DNA of 64,000 bases from assembly GCA_023014485.1 (NCBI GenBank), contig JAJOZX010003207.1:124001-188000 (forward strand). Direction: 5' to 3'. The notes under the pieces are model-generated. The model did not search any database, was not told the origin of the DNA, and saw only the letters and a program-made list of their open reading frames with translations. This document shows, piece after piece, positions 41,770 through 52,004 of the stretch. The DNA is from Bathynomus jamesi (Eukaryota; Arthropoda; Malacostraca; Isopoda; Cirolanidae). The position numbers and the translations under genes are program-made. The number at the start of each line of letters is the position of its first letter. Position 1 is the first letter of the stretch.

Positions 41770-44335
41770 TCCAATGTACTATTGTAGTTTCGGGGGGTCC
41801 ATTATTCGATGATGGGGAATGGGTAAAGGTGTAGGTGCTAGGGGGTTGGGATGTGAAGGGCGATCTGGGGTTCGCGAAGGGGAAAGATGGGTCAGGAGCA
41901 TGGCTACCTACCTGCCGTTCACCAGGGAAGGAATCGGTCCGCTAGTCGACCTCCGCGGAAATTGCGGGGTCGAGTCGGCCGAGCGAGATCGGAGGCGTGG
42001 ATCACGGCAGTCAGGCGAACGTCGTGGGCTCAGAAGGTGAGCGGTTTCTTGGTGGGCTTCTGTGTTCGGGCCAGGAGGGAGCGTTTTATTTTCCAAAGTG
42101 GCACCTCCCCGCCTGTCTGGGGGTCTCACGGCGGACCCTGGGTGGCGATAGAGGGTACCAGAAGGATCGGGCAGGTTGGAGGGAGGACGTGCTCAGAGTG
42201 GCTAACAGGGAGGGGGCCGGGGATGTTGGTGGGGAACAGGTACTGTGGAGGTGGAAGGAGATGAACAAGAGTGTTCTCGTGGAGGGTGGAAAAAATGGCA
42301 CCAGGAGGCAAGGGCATATCTATAAGACTCATGGGCGCGGCCGAGCTCCCCTTGGCCACACCATGTATTTACACCAGAGCCGCATACACTGGATCCTCTG
42401 GGGAGAGGATATTGTCCAGATTAGATCTCGTCGTGGGAGGCGGGTCATGTAATTCGGTTACTAACGTCAGAGTTTTTGGGGGTAGATTGGTAAGACTTCC
42501 GCGGCGGGCGGGGTGATATGGCCCTCGTAGACGAAGTGGGCGGTGTGAGGGTCCGAGCCGTCTTCTTAGGTCTGGGGGAAGAGGGAGAGACATGTTGAAA
42601 GGCCAGAGGGTCTGGCGACTTGCTCCGGCGTCTCCGCCTCGTCAGCTTGCTTCGGCACCTCCGCTTCGTCGGCTTGCTCCGGCATCTCCGACTCGTCGGC
42701 TTGCTCCGGGCGTTAGGTTCGGGTGTGTGCAGAGAGTGCTGGGAGGGCAGGGTTCGAGGTGAATGGGGCATGGGTGTCCTGGTCCCAGACTCCTGGGGAA
42801 TCTATGGCAGGTGAGGTGCGTGAAGAGGAGGGATAGTGGGGGTACAGGAGGTCGTCGGGTCCAGCGAGGACTCCCTTTAGGAGGGATGGGGACCAGTGGT
42901 CGAGAGGGGTTTGAGCGGAAGACCAGGGCGGCGTGCCGAGAGGACAGAGCCGAAGGCAGCGGCGTGAGATAACCCCGGCCTCACCTCCCGACTCCGCACC
43001 CTGTCTTGCGCCTCTCGGAGGCTAAGGAAGTCCGCTACCTGCAGGCCTCGGACCTCCTTCTCGAACTTGAAGAAAAGGCATTCGCGGGATGAAGAGGGGT
43101 GTGCGCCTTCGCAATTGGAGCATTTGGGTGTGTTGAGGCACTTGTGTGGGTGAACGATTTGTCCGCAACGAACACACAGTTGGTGCGGTTGCCGGCAAAC
43201 TCAGCTGATGTGTCCAAACTTGGTGCATTTAAAGCAACTGGTTGGGTCTGGGATGTATGGGCTAACACTAAACTCGCATGACGTGCGGTCTTCCATACCC
43301 AGGGTTGGCAAAAACCCAGCAAAAACCCAAAAACCCAATTGGTGTTTGCTGGGTTTTTGCCAACCCTGCCCATACCCGACACAATACGATCAGGAGGGAC
43401 TAAGGTATTGAAGGCAAGAAGTAGGCGCGGGGTGGGGGAGGGGGTGCCTCCCTGTCGGGATGTAAAGCGATGGATCTTAGTGACACCCTGGGCTGCGAGG
43501 TCTTCCAAGAGCTCGTTCAGTGTATCGATAATAGGCGGGTGGCGTAAATACTGCCCTGACTCTGCGTCAGGCGAGGGTGTGGGGAGACGGACACCGAGCA
43601 TCCAAGGATCTCAGTGAGGAAGAGTAGAGCTTTCGTCTCTGCGGCTGAGCGTGATTTTATGAGGGAGCCATCCCTCTGTGGTCGCACATCATAGCGGCTG
43701 TAGTTGCTGCGGGCTCGGATCGCCTGAAACGTCGGTTTAGAGTTGGTCGGAAGGGACACAGAGGTAGGCCGGATCACTAGAAATTTTGGGATACCTGAAA
43801 GGGATAGGGAGGCTGTAGAATCGAAGTGGACTGGGATATCCAACGGTCGATAGGATGGATGTGAATGCCGACTTCCCCGTCCGCCGTGGGGCTCTCTCCG
43901 TGGGGAGGCAGGCCGACGGCGGGTGAAGGGGGGGTATACGGGGAGAGTAAGAAGCCGGGTTTTGGAGGAAAGTCTCGGGTGGAACCTGACTTGCCTGAAG
44001 GCGGCTGAGGTGGGCAGGGGCGAGAACCCTACTCCAGAAGGTGTATGTCCATGGGCATGTTCAAGGTACATGCTGGGGTCGGTAACAAAAGAGAGTTCAA
44101 GTGTTCCGCTGCTGGAGGAGGGGGCGACCTCTTCAAGACGTGGTCTTCCAGTGGTAGATGACTCAGTGGGCCTGGTTGCCCACCACCCGAGTTCTAGGAC
44201 AAGAGGTAATAGTTTCCATATGTTATTGATATTGTAGAACACGGACCCAGGAGACGCGAGAAACTGCCTACCGGTGAGAAAAAGAGGCCGAGCGCAAACC
44301 GCAGGGGGCGGGGGTACCTCGTCCCCAGGGGACAC
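41770..44335 (-). pseudogene. ORF1 gag-like protein of I-type LINE (right arm)
   Basis: Frames 44335-43517, 43601-43035, 42771-42445 and 42129-41908 together give the gag. The N-terminal frame is open for 272 codons, the best in the window: NINNIWKLLPLVLELGWWAT, IPKFLVIRPTSVSLP, SRSAAETKALLFLTEILGCS. CCHC knuckles follow near 43220-43100. A 69-bp mini-hAT (43300-43368) interrupts just upstream of the knuckles. The basic repeat is three units long here (42720-42620) against two in the left arm. No functional product. Confidence 0.75.
43300..43368. mobile_element. 69-bp mini-hAT insertion
   Basis: Ends CAGGGTTGGCAAAAACCCAG and the exact inverted CTGGGTTTTTGCCAACCCTG, only 69 bp in total. Flanks TCCATACC (43292-43299) and CCCATACC (43369-43376) agree at 7 of 8. 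The left arm has the uninterrupted GGTATGGGATACC at 4804-4816, i.e. the empty site. Confidence 0.85.
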
Positions 44336-44948
44336 ACCGTTCGTTTAAAAACGGGAACCCGTGATGCAAAAGTTTGCCCCCAAACGGCGCAAAGACCCCC
44401 CTCACCCCAATCCCACCGGCCCGGACACCCAAACATCAACACAGTGATTCCTAAGGGCGTCACCTCTGGAGGACAGCAATGGAGACCCGTACTGGGAGCC
44501 AAAGACGTTAGTAGCTCTTCGCCCAGTCCCCCAGCAGCCTGACTGACATGGGTGACCCTTGCGGGGGCTAAGCCCCCGCCGACGTAACCTACTGTGTCAA
44601 CACTGGAGCCCACCCACCACGACAAAGTGGCCAGAGGCAGGGGGCCAATCTTATAACACAACTTAATATGCATATACCTTTGCTACATTACAAAAATAAG
44701 GTATTGTAAACCATCAGTTGTCTGAACTAAGACTGTCATATAGATGAGGTACACAGTACCTGAAGACAGGATATTGAACAAAAACATCTCTTTTGGACCC
44801 TTACCTTACCTTACAACCTTACAAAGGTTTCGCGCGATGATTCCTCATTTCGCGAAGGTCAAGCTTGTCGCCCCTCCTTTCGAGTTGGCCTGGTGAAGTA
44901 GTGAGTTTGTTTCTTGTGCTCTCCACCTCACAGCCAGGTACGCCCGGC

Positions 44949-45700
44949 TCATCGGGGATTGTTCTGAGTCAGGCGTCGTCTTCTCTTGAAGATGTCCACT
45001 GCAACTCCCTTCGTGTTTCTTAGGTCTTTGGGCAACTGATTAAACAGTTTTGGTCCTCTCACTACAAAACTATTTTCTTTCAGGGTTAAGGATGTCCCCT
45101 GTCTCGCCTTCAATTTGGGAATACGACACAGTCTACCGTTTCTATCTTCCACCGTTGTTTGGGTAGTTATAGGGTTCAGAGTAAGATTAGGGACTAGTTT
45201 CGCCATTATTTTCCAAGTGTAAATAATGGTGTATCTCTTTCTTCTCCTTTCCAGTGAATATAGGTCTAGTTCGCGTAACCTTTCCCAGTAATTTAGTTAT
45301 TTGCACCCATTGATCTTGGCTGTGAAGCTTCTCTGGATCACTTCCAACTGTCTAATGTCTTTTTTATATGGGCATGTTAGGACTGAGCAGTATTCCAATT
45401 TGGGTATGATCAGGGTTTTCAGTAGAGGAATCATTACATTCCTATCCCTTCGTTTAAAGGTTCTCAATATCTGTCCCGTTATTCTCTTTGCTCTGTTTAC
45501 TGCTATCTTATTTTGTGTTTCAAATTTCTCATCATCCGTCATTAGAACCCCTAAATCTTTTGCTCTGGAATTTCTCTGAATTTCCTGTCCATTTCGGGTA
45601 TATTCCATGGATTTTAGGTCTTCTCTTTATCCGTACCGTCCTCTTGTAGATTCTGTTTATGTCGGTTTGTAGAGATCTTATATCTTCTGGGTAGTGATGA
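44949..45700 (-). pseudogene. CR1/Jockey-type LINE C-terminus (right arm)
   Basis: Mirror of 2440-3543. Frame 45608-45297 reads KDLGVLMTDDEKFETQNKIA, RTFKRRDRNVMIPLLKTLII and CPYKKDIRQLEVIQRSF; frame 45206-44949 reads ENSFVVRGPKLFNQLPKDLR. This is the thumb and C-terminal part of an RT. The tail 44655-44948 continues as 3' UTR and holds the AAGCTTGACCTTCG(C)-like box at about 44849. Confidence 0.78.
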
Positions 45701-46044
45701 AATTATATATATTCTTCCGAATTAACATTTGGCTGGTAGGTAGGTAACGAGTAGTAAACATAAATCTGGCACTGTACCATTTTGGTTCCCTACATAGCAT
45801 ACAAAAATTATTATTATAAGCAACAGAGTTTATTCATAGCAGTTTTTGTATAGTTCCACCATTAGTCCTGCTCCTCCTTGTTTTCTTGGTCAATGCAGTC
45901 TGTTATGACATTGGTTTCTATATATTAATTTGTGTAGTTGAAAATTTTCCTAGTTTATATATTGAGTTTATTAATTTCATATTGTGGCCAATCTATTATT
46001 CCAGTTATACTGGATGACTGGGATTGCTAATTGATTAATTGCTG

Positions 46045-46276
46045 TTATTTTGTTTTAGGTGGTAAGTTCTGCTTTACATATTTTTTTACTCTTCTAATAT
46101 ATTCAGTGGAGGCTTTCATCCTCATTTTTCCATGTTCAATGTTTGTGTTTACTTCCATTTCTAGGTACAGACTGACCTCACAAATTCGTCTCTCAGAACT
46201 CTGTTCTTCAAAAAATCCATGTATTTTTCCGTGCATTACCCAATTACCATGTTTATTGCTCGTCCATGGTCATTTT
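46045..46276 (-). pseudogene. R2-like LINE segment at outer palindrome edge
   Basis: The minus frame 46236-46045 reads FEEQSSERRICEVSLYLEME and RMKASTEYIRRVKKYVKQNL. It mirrors 1884-2116. Arm homology stops at about 46276, inside this LINE's coding region. Confidence 0.55.
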
Positions 46277-46385
46277 AGGACAAAAATAAAAGTTAAATTT
46301 AAAATCTTTTAATCTCTGTGAATAGAATACTGTGATTATTCTGAAATTCTACCACACAAAGAAAGTGGTTGGTAGATAAATGGGT

Positions 46386-46535
46386 ACCCTGGGTGACCTA
46401 GTGGTTAAGACGGTGGGTTGCTGGCGGGGCGTGGTTTGGATTCCACATTAAACTGTAGGTCTAAGGTGGAGTGAAAAGCTTGACCTTCGTCAGAATGAAC
46501 AATTCAGGCGGAAGCTAACCAAAGTTTAAAAAAAA
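46386..46535 (+). ncRNA. tRNA-headed SINE
   Basis: A tRNA-like pol III promoter is visible: A box in GACCTAGTGGTTAAGACG (46395-46412) as in Leu/Ser-type tRNAs, and B box GGTTTGGATTC (46433-46443). After it come CTGTAGG, AAGCTTGACCTTCGTCAGAA (46478-46497) and an A-rich tail (46527-46535). The AAGCTTGACCTTCGT tail box is shared with the CR1-like LINE 3' end at 3329-3343. No folded tRNA end is seen, so it is a SINE rather than a tRNA gene. Confidence 0.75.
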
Positions 46536-46539
46536 GTAT

Positions 46540-46913
46540 TGCAATCATTACCCCTTTTTCTTTGTTTATTCAATCCGACGTGAATGCAACGAGTCTTTTA
46601 CTTATATAGAGGTTCTGAATGTAGGGACTAGGCTTGCTTTAAACCCTAGGTCCATGTCCCAAAGCTGGATCCTGTCTGCTTTGCAGATAGCTGGTGAGGA
46701 AGCTATATTTATGGGATCTCTTTGCGAGAGACCCGTTGCCCACGTCGGGCTAGCATCATGAAAAAGAAAAACTATGGTATTTGTCATTTACCATTACTTA
46801 TTCGGACTATAGTGGATTTAATTTTCCCAGAAGAGTTCCTTGTTCCATGCACGGTCTGTGTTTAACATATAAATTTCTCAGGGGACCATTCTGAGTTTGT
46901 GTATTATATATAT
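46540..46913. other. No gene recognised
   Basis: A short minus frame (46787-46602) resembles nothing I know. AT-rich, leading to a (TA)n array. Confidence 0.4.
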
Positions 46914-46935
46914 ATAATATATATATATATATATA
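46914..46935. repeat. (TA)n microsatellite
   Basis: The TA array holds the insertion site of the foldback element that follows and continues after it at 47551-47583. Confidence 0.9.
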
Positions 46936-47546
46936 CAGGGTGTCCCAGAATTAACTATCTATTTCAATGAAATCGGACAAATTTTTTAAAAACACACTTT
47001 TATTTATGTTTATCATGTTTAATATGTGTTAAAAATGTATAAATTTCTAAATTTTTTTCATAATTTTTTTTCATAATTATCTGGTCCAATGAAAGACCGT
47101 CTGAAGTCATAGAATGGCAAAGAGACTCTCCAAAAGTTAACGTGTGGCTTGGAATGACCAAATCCAAAATTTATGGCCCATTCTTCTTTGCGGAAGCAAC
47201 TGTAACAGGTACCGTCTACCTTGATATGCTTTAGCAGTTTCTCGAACCACAGCTTCTTGATGATGGCATTCTTGATAATGTTGTGTTTCAACAAGATGGA
47301 GCACCATAAATTTTGGATTTGGTCATTCCAAGCCACACGTTAACTTCTGGAGAGTCTCTTTGCCATTCTATGACTTCAGATGGTCTTTCATTGGACCAGA
47401 TAATGAAAAAATTATGAAAATAAAATTATGAAAAAATTTAGAAATTTATACATTTTTAACACATATTAAACATGATAAACATAAATAAAAGTGTGTTTTT
47501 AAAAAATTTGTCCGATTTCATTGAAATAGATAGTTAATTCTGGGAC

Positions 47547-47551
<5 letters not shown>
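46936..47551. mobile_element. Foldback mariner-like element, 616 bp
   Basis: The two ends (CAGGGTGTCCCAGAATTAAC) are inverted and the complementarity runs about 250 bp inward on each side (46936-47185 and 47310-47551). The centre keeps a transposase fragment, VNVWLGMTKSKIYG then FFFAEATVTGTVYLDML, QFLEPQLLDDGILDNVVFQQ, DGAP, ending at the turn. It is closely related to the DD41D protein at 24606-26157. Confidence 0.88.
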
Positions 47552-47583
<32 letters not shown>

Positions 47584-47588
<5 letters not shown>

Positions 47589-47889
47589 TTACTTTAACTT
47601 TACTTATATCATTATTTACTTTAATCTTTGTCATTTATCAGGTTTTTTATTCAAAGAATTGGTTTCAGTTTCATTTCAATTTAAACAAAGGGGGGCATAT
47701 GCAACGGGTAGGGGGGAGGGAGGCCGCATAGCGGTGTAATTACAGTGTGTAGAATAAGAATACAAAATTTCGACCCCCCTAATAAGCAGGTCAGTCACGT
47801 TCTCTTCAGCATCTCACCTTTTGGTTTATATTCTTTTACTTTTTTCTTTTCACATATTTGGAACCCCAACTCAGGGTTTAACCAGATCT
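47584..47889. other. No gene recognised
   Basis: Non-coding sequence with two short G-rich runs (47688-47725). Nothing recognised. Confidence 0.4.
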
Positions 47890-48215
47890 GTGTTTAGTTG
47901 CTGATGATCCTTCCAAGGGCTCTTCTCAAGATAGTGACACAATCCCAGATTGTTTCCAGTTGTATCTCTGAGGCTGTTGGGTTGTTTGGTATTTTCTCTA
48001 GATAAAAGTTTAAGTTCTTTTTGAGCAGCCCAGTTGCTCCCATTATCACTGGTATTATTTCTATTTCATACAATGACCACATTCTTTTTAGGTCATTCTT
48101 TAGATCTTGGTATTTGGCTATTTTTTCCCTTTCTGTTCGGTTTAGTCCATAATGAGTGGGGATGTTTGCATCAATAATCTGTCCCTTTCTATTCTCTGTC
48201 CCATATTACTATATC
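47890..48215 (-). pseudogene. R2-like LINE C-terminal domain, better preserved copy
   Basis: The minus strand reads IDANIPTHYGLNRTEREKIA, KYQDLKNDLKRMWSLYEIEI, IPVIMGATGLLKKNLNFYLE and TIWDCVTILRRALGRIISN with one uninterrupted frame over most of it. It shows what segment 5 (15753-16010) looked like before decay and supports the R2-like assignment. Upstream parts are missing. Confidence 0.75.
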
Positions 48216-48299
48216 CAGTTTGATGGCTCTGTTTTGGATATATCTTCCTGTAGGGATGATTTTGTAAAGTAAGTAAAGTTAAACCAATGTTTTCATGTA

Positions 48300-49249
48300 T
48301 TAGTAGTAGGAATAGAATATGGAATGTACGCCTCCATGCCTGAGAGAATCACCTCTGTGATGCGCTCAGCACACCCAGAAGGGCCCCGGCCACGGAAGCA
48401 GTAATCATTCCATCGGAAATCACAGAAGTACTGCCTAAGGGCCTCCCAATCAGCGGCGTTGAAGTGTCAAAGGCGCCTTCTCTTGGGAGGATCCAAAGGC
48501 CGAAATGGAGCGATGGGACAGGAAACAGATATAAGATTGTGATCGGAGGAGCCTAACGGAGAGAAACGTTTCACAGAGTAAGTAGAAGGATGAGAGGTAA
48601 GAAATAAATCCTGAATGTTGGGCCTATCTCCAAGGCGATCGGGGATACGAGTAGGGTGCTGTGCAATCTGTTCCAGGTCATTTAGGAGAGAAAAGTTGTA
48701 AGCTCGTTCACCAGGGATGTCAGTGAAATGGGAGGAAAGCCAAAGGTGGTGGTGAACATTGAAATCTCCTAAAATGGAGATTTCAGCAAAGTGAGACCGG
48801 GAAAGAATGTATTCCACTTTGGAAGTGAGGTAGTCAAAGAATTTTGGATAGTCAATAGAATGAGGAGAAAGGTAAACAGCGCAGATGTATTTAGTTTGAG
48901 ATTGGCATGTAAGCCACAGCCAATGGGTATAGAATTCGGAAGATTCGATTTCGGAAATACGAGAACAAGTTAGATCATTGCGTACATATACGCAACATCC
49001 ACCTTTGGAGTGAAATTGAGTATAGAGAAAGTAAGAGGGTACAGAAAAGGGGTTGCTGTCAGTCGTCCCAGACACCTGAGTTTCAGTGAGGAAAAGAAGA
49101 CGAGGTTTAGAGGAGGGAAGGTGGTGGTCAACAGATTGAAAATTTGAGAAAAGGCCACGAATGTTCCAGAAATTTAAGAAAAGTGAATCAGACAGAGGTC
49201 CAGAACATCTCGAGTGGGCGGTACAGGGCCGGATTAAGGGGCGAGCCAA
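48300..49249 (-). pseudogene. Jockey-type LINE endonuclease domain
   Basis: The 260-codon frame 49249-48467 holds an APE endonuclease: [33 protein letters not shown] with the Glu, [31 protein letters not shown] and [19 protein letters not shown] at about 48467 replaces a Trp codon; translation beyond continues as HFNAADWEALRQYFCDFRWN to about 48310. From memory, this phrase is frequent in decapod crustacean LINEs. The RT is missing; the fragment abuts the R2-like piece. Confidence 0.88.
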
Positions 49250-50259
49250 CGTGGCACTGGCTCAGGGCGCCGAAGTTTAGGGGGCGCCAAAAACCGAAAG
49301 AGCAACAGAAAAAAAAGACAAAATATCGCTATCAATCAACAAGAAACAAGTGAACAGTTTAAAAAAGGAATTCAAAGATAGGATAAGGGCATTTGTGACA
49401 TTTTTCAGTCTGCACGAGCTAAGATTCAAAGATAGATCAGCACAAATTTTTAAAAATTGTGGTAAATACTAAAAAATTACATTTAATACTTTTTGTTTAC
49501 GCAGTATATGTATCAGGCGCGTATTTACATATTTACATATGGGCCAAATGGGCCATGGCCCAGGGCGGCAAATTTTAGGGGGCGACAAAATTTTGAGGGC
49601 AGTAAAATTCTGGAGGAAAAGTCGTAACAAGAAAGGTAACAAGATTGGTAACAAGAAAGCACTTTTTAGGTAGGGAAAAAATAAAAAATTTCTGGTGCTT
49701 TTTTAGCTAAAAAAAAAAACGGAGAAAAGTTAGTGCCACTTAAAAAAAAATCTCATTACGTTTGAACGAAGTCGATTTCAAAGATGGTCCTTGGCCTTAA
49801 TATATTTTATTAATTTTAATATCTTTATTTTAAAGCTAATTATTTTTATTTTATTTCAGATTTATTGTTTACACTTTATAGAGTATGAAGCCAAAATTTG
49901 GCCAATTATTTTGTTTAAGGTTTTCTCTATAAAATTGAATTTATATATTTTTTTCTATTTTGCAACTTTGAACTTTGAAATTGGACAACATTTAAAATTT
50001 AAAGACAAGATTGTGTTTATCTCAGTTTAGTACGTATTTATACAAGGTAAGAAGAAGGCAGTTTTTAAGACAATTTTGAATTTTTTATGTTAACTTAACT
50101 GCCTATATGTAGTTAGCCGTTAGAGACCTACTCAGCCTGGCTGAGCTATTTTTTTTAAATATATAATTATAATATATTTTATTAATTTTAATAACATATT
50201 TCTATTTTAAAATATATTATTCATATTTTTAATTAATTTCAGATGTATTTGTTTTTTCA
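49226..50259 (+). mobile_element. 5' non-coding part of hAT-1 element
   Basis: It begins with a hAT-type end CAGGGCCGGATTAAGG (49226) and shows GGGCGCC / GGGCGGC repeats. A second similar GGGGGCGACAAAA stretch at about 49556-49590 suggests two related ends. Mostly AT-rich; it ends in a 3' splice-like tract TTTGTTTTTTCAG (50247-50259). A possible other end of hAT-1 is CAGGGGCGGATTTAGG (complement at 56587). Flanks do not match, so the pair is uncertain. Confidence 0.5.
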
Positions 50260-52004
50260 GATGAGAGTGATGGGAGAAAAAGACTAAGCGGCTCGGAGTA
50301 TAAGAAGAGAGCTCTGGAGAAAGCTGAAAAACAACGAGATGTCATTGACAAAACTGCGAAAATTTATACTTTCTTCAAGAAATCCGATATAAAGAGCAAA
50401 AATGTTGAAACAAATCCGAATGTTCTTTTAAAAGAATTAGAATGTACCGAGATTAGGAGTTTCCAAGAAGATCAAAATATTAATGAAGGTCCGAGTAATT
50501 TTAGGTTATCTGGTAGAGAAGTTCAAGAATCCTGCCTACCCTGTACTAAGTCTTGTGATGTAGGTAGCATCACAACTACCTCCAGCAATACTTCCATTGG
50601 ACAAGACCCAACATTATGGGAAGTTAATGATGCTACACGTCATTATGTGTCAGAGCATGGCATAAATCAGGACCTAGAAAACATGAACTTTTCTCAATCA
50701 AAGAGACGCTTTGGTGAACGATTCAGATATTTTTGTAAAACCTTATTTGAAACACAGTTTGTCAACGGAGAGAAGGTGAAGAGAACATATTTAATGTATT
50801 CGAAGAGCACAGGCTCAATTTTCTGCGTTCCATGTCAGTTATTTGGTGGAACTACTAAAATTGGTAAGGAAGGATTTGATGACTGGAAGCATGGCAGTGA
50901 AGCAGTAACAAGCCATGAAAATTCCTCTGAACATAAGTCATGTGTGTAGCTATGAAAATGAGAAGTTCAACTCTCGGAAGAATTGACAGACAACTTTTCT
51001 ATCGAATTGATGAGAAGTAGTAGTATTGGAGGAATGTTTTACAACGAGTTGTTGCAGTGGTCCGGTCACTGGCATCTCATGATTTACCTTTTAAGGGCCA
51101 TATTGAGAAATTTGGTTCTGTCCACAGTGGAAACTTTATAATGGCCTTGGAACTTATTACTGAATTCGACCCTTTTCTGGCGGAACATATTGCAAAATAC
51201 AAAAATCCAGGAAAAGGTCATACCTCATACTTGTCTTCGTTTACATGTGAGCAATTCATCAAACAAATGGCCGACAAAGTTACCAAACAAATAACTGAGG
51301 AAGTGAAGTGTGCGAAGTACTATTCCATTATTGTAGACTCCACCCCAGATATATCACATGTCGATGAACTTGCAGTTATTCTGAGATACGTAAAAGAAGA
51401 TGGGCATCCCTTAGAGCGATTTTTGGCATTCCTTCCCAGCAGTGATGTAGGTCTCGAGATCGGTCTCGGTCTCGAGACCGATCTCGAGACCGATCTCGAG
51501 ACCCAATTTGCAGATCTCGATCTCGGTATCTGCTATTTAGATCTCGGTCTCGATCTCGGTCTCGACAGACGCGGTCTCGGTTTTTCTCCCCGAGACCTTT
51601 CGAGACCTCTCGAGACCGTAATGAAAAATACATGTTATTGGCATACTCATGATGGTGGCTTGGTTGAACAGACACAATTCAGAATGTTTATGAAAGTTTG
51701 TAAAAGTAAGGGACTCTAGATATTCACTAATCAGTCACCCTGTTTTGAATTGCCACGTTTGTCTTGCGGGGGTGTGTGGGTCTGGACTTTATTAGGTTAG
51801 CGCTACAAAAAAATTTGCCCCCCCCCCCGTCAGATTAATTTTATTGAAAATGGAAACACATTGAAGTACTGATAAAGATATTAAAGTAGAACTTAAAGAG
51901 GAAATAAAAGGTACCATATGTTATAATTTCATTATAAATTTTTAAAATTATCACAGAATTCATTATACCGGTATATTTTTTATCATTAAAATTCATTATA
52001 TGTA

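Larger units (their letters stand above)
41639..44645 (-). mobile_element. I-type LINE, right-arm copy lacking ORF2
   Basis: The same TSD, ATAAGATTG in complement, lies at 41630-41638 and 44646-44654. The 5' end here includes GCCCCCTGCCTCTG, missing in the left arm. ORF1 is present. The ORF2 region is deleted: the start of the endonuclease (GATTGCCAC) is joined to the 3' UTR (CCACTGACTC) at about 41730, with CAC shared at the joint. Confidence 0.88.
27640..46276. repeat. Right arm of giant inverted repeat
   Basis: It is the reverse-complement counterpart of 1884-19644. Relative to the left arm it has gained a mariner/foldback composite (28978-30745), a tandem duplication (33231-33716), a CR1 insertion (35326-39510) with a nested hAT element, a 241-bp MITE (40325-40565) and a 69-bp mini-hAT (43300-43368). 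It has lost LINE ORF2 at the junction near 41730. Confidence 0.9.

Noticed and set aside
1884..46276. A giant Polinton or Helitron as explanation for the mirrored arms
   Set aside because: There is no polymerase, integrase, capsid or Rep/helicase coding sequence; the arms are ordinary nested TEs.
46386..46460. True tRNA gene
   Set aside because: The A and B boxes fit, but there is no acceptor stem pairing and it runs into a SINE tail.
51376..51675. Minus frame rich in RDRDRD
   Set aside because: It is the translation of GGTCTC/GATCTC subterminal repeats of hAT-2, not a gene.
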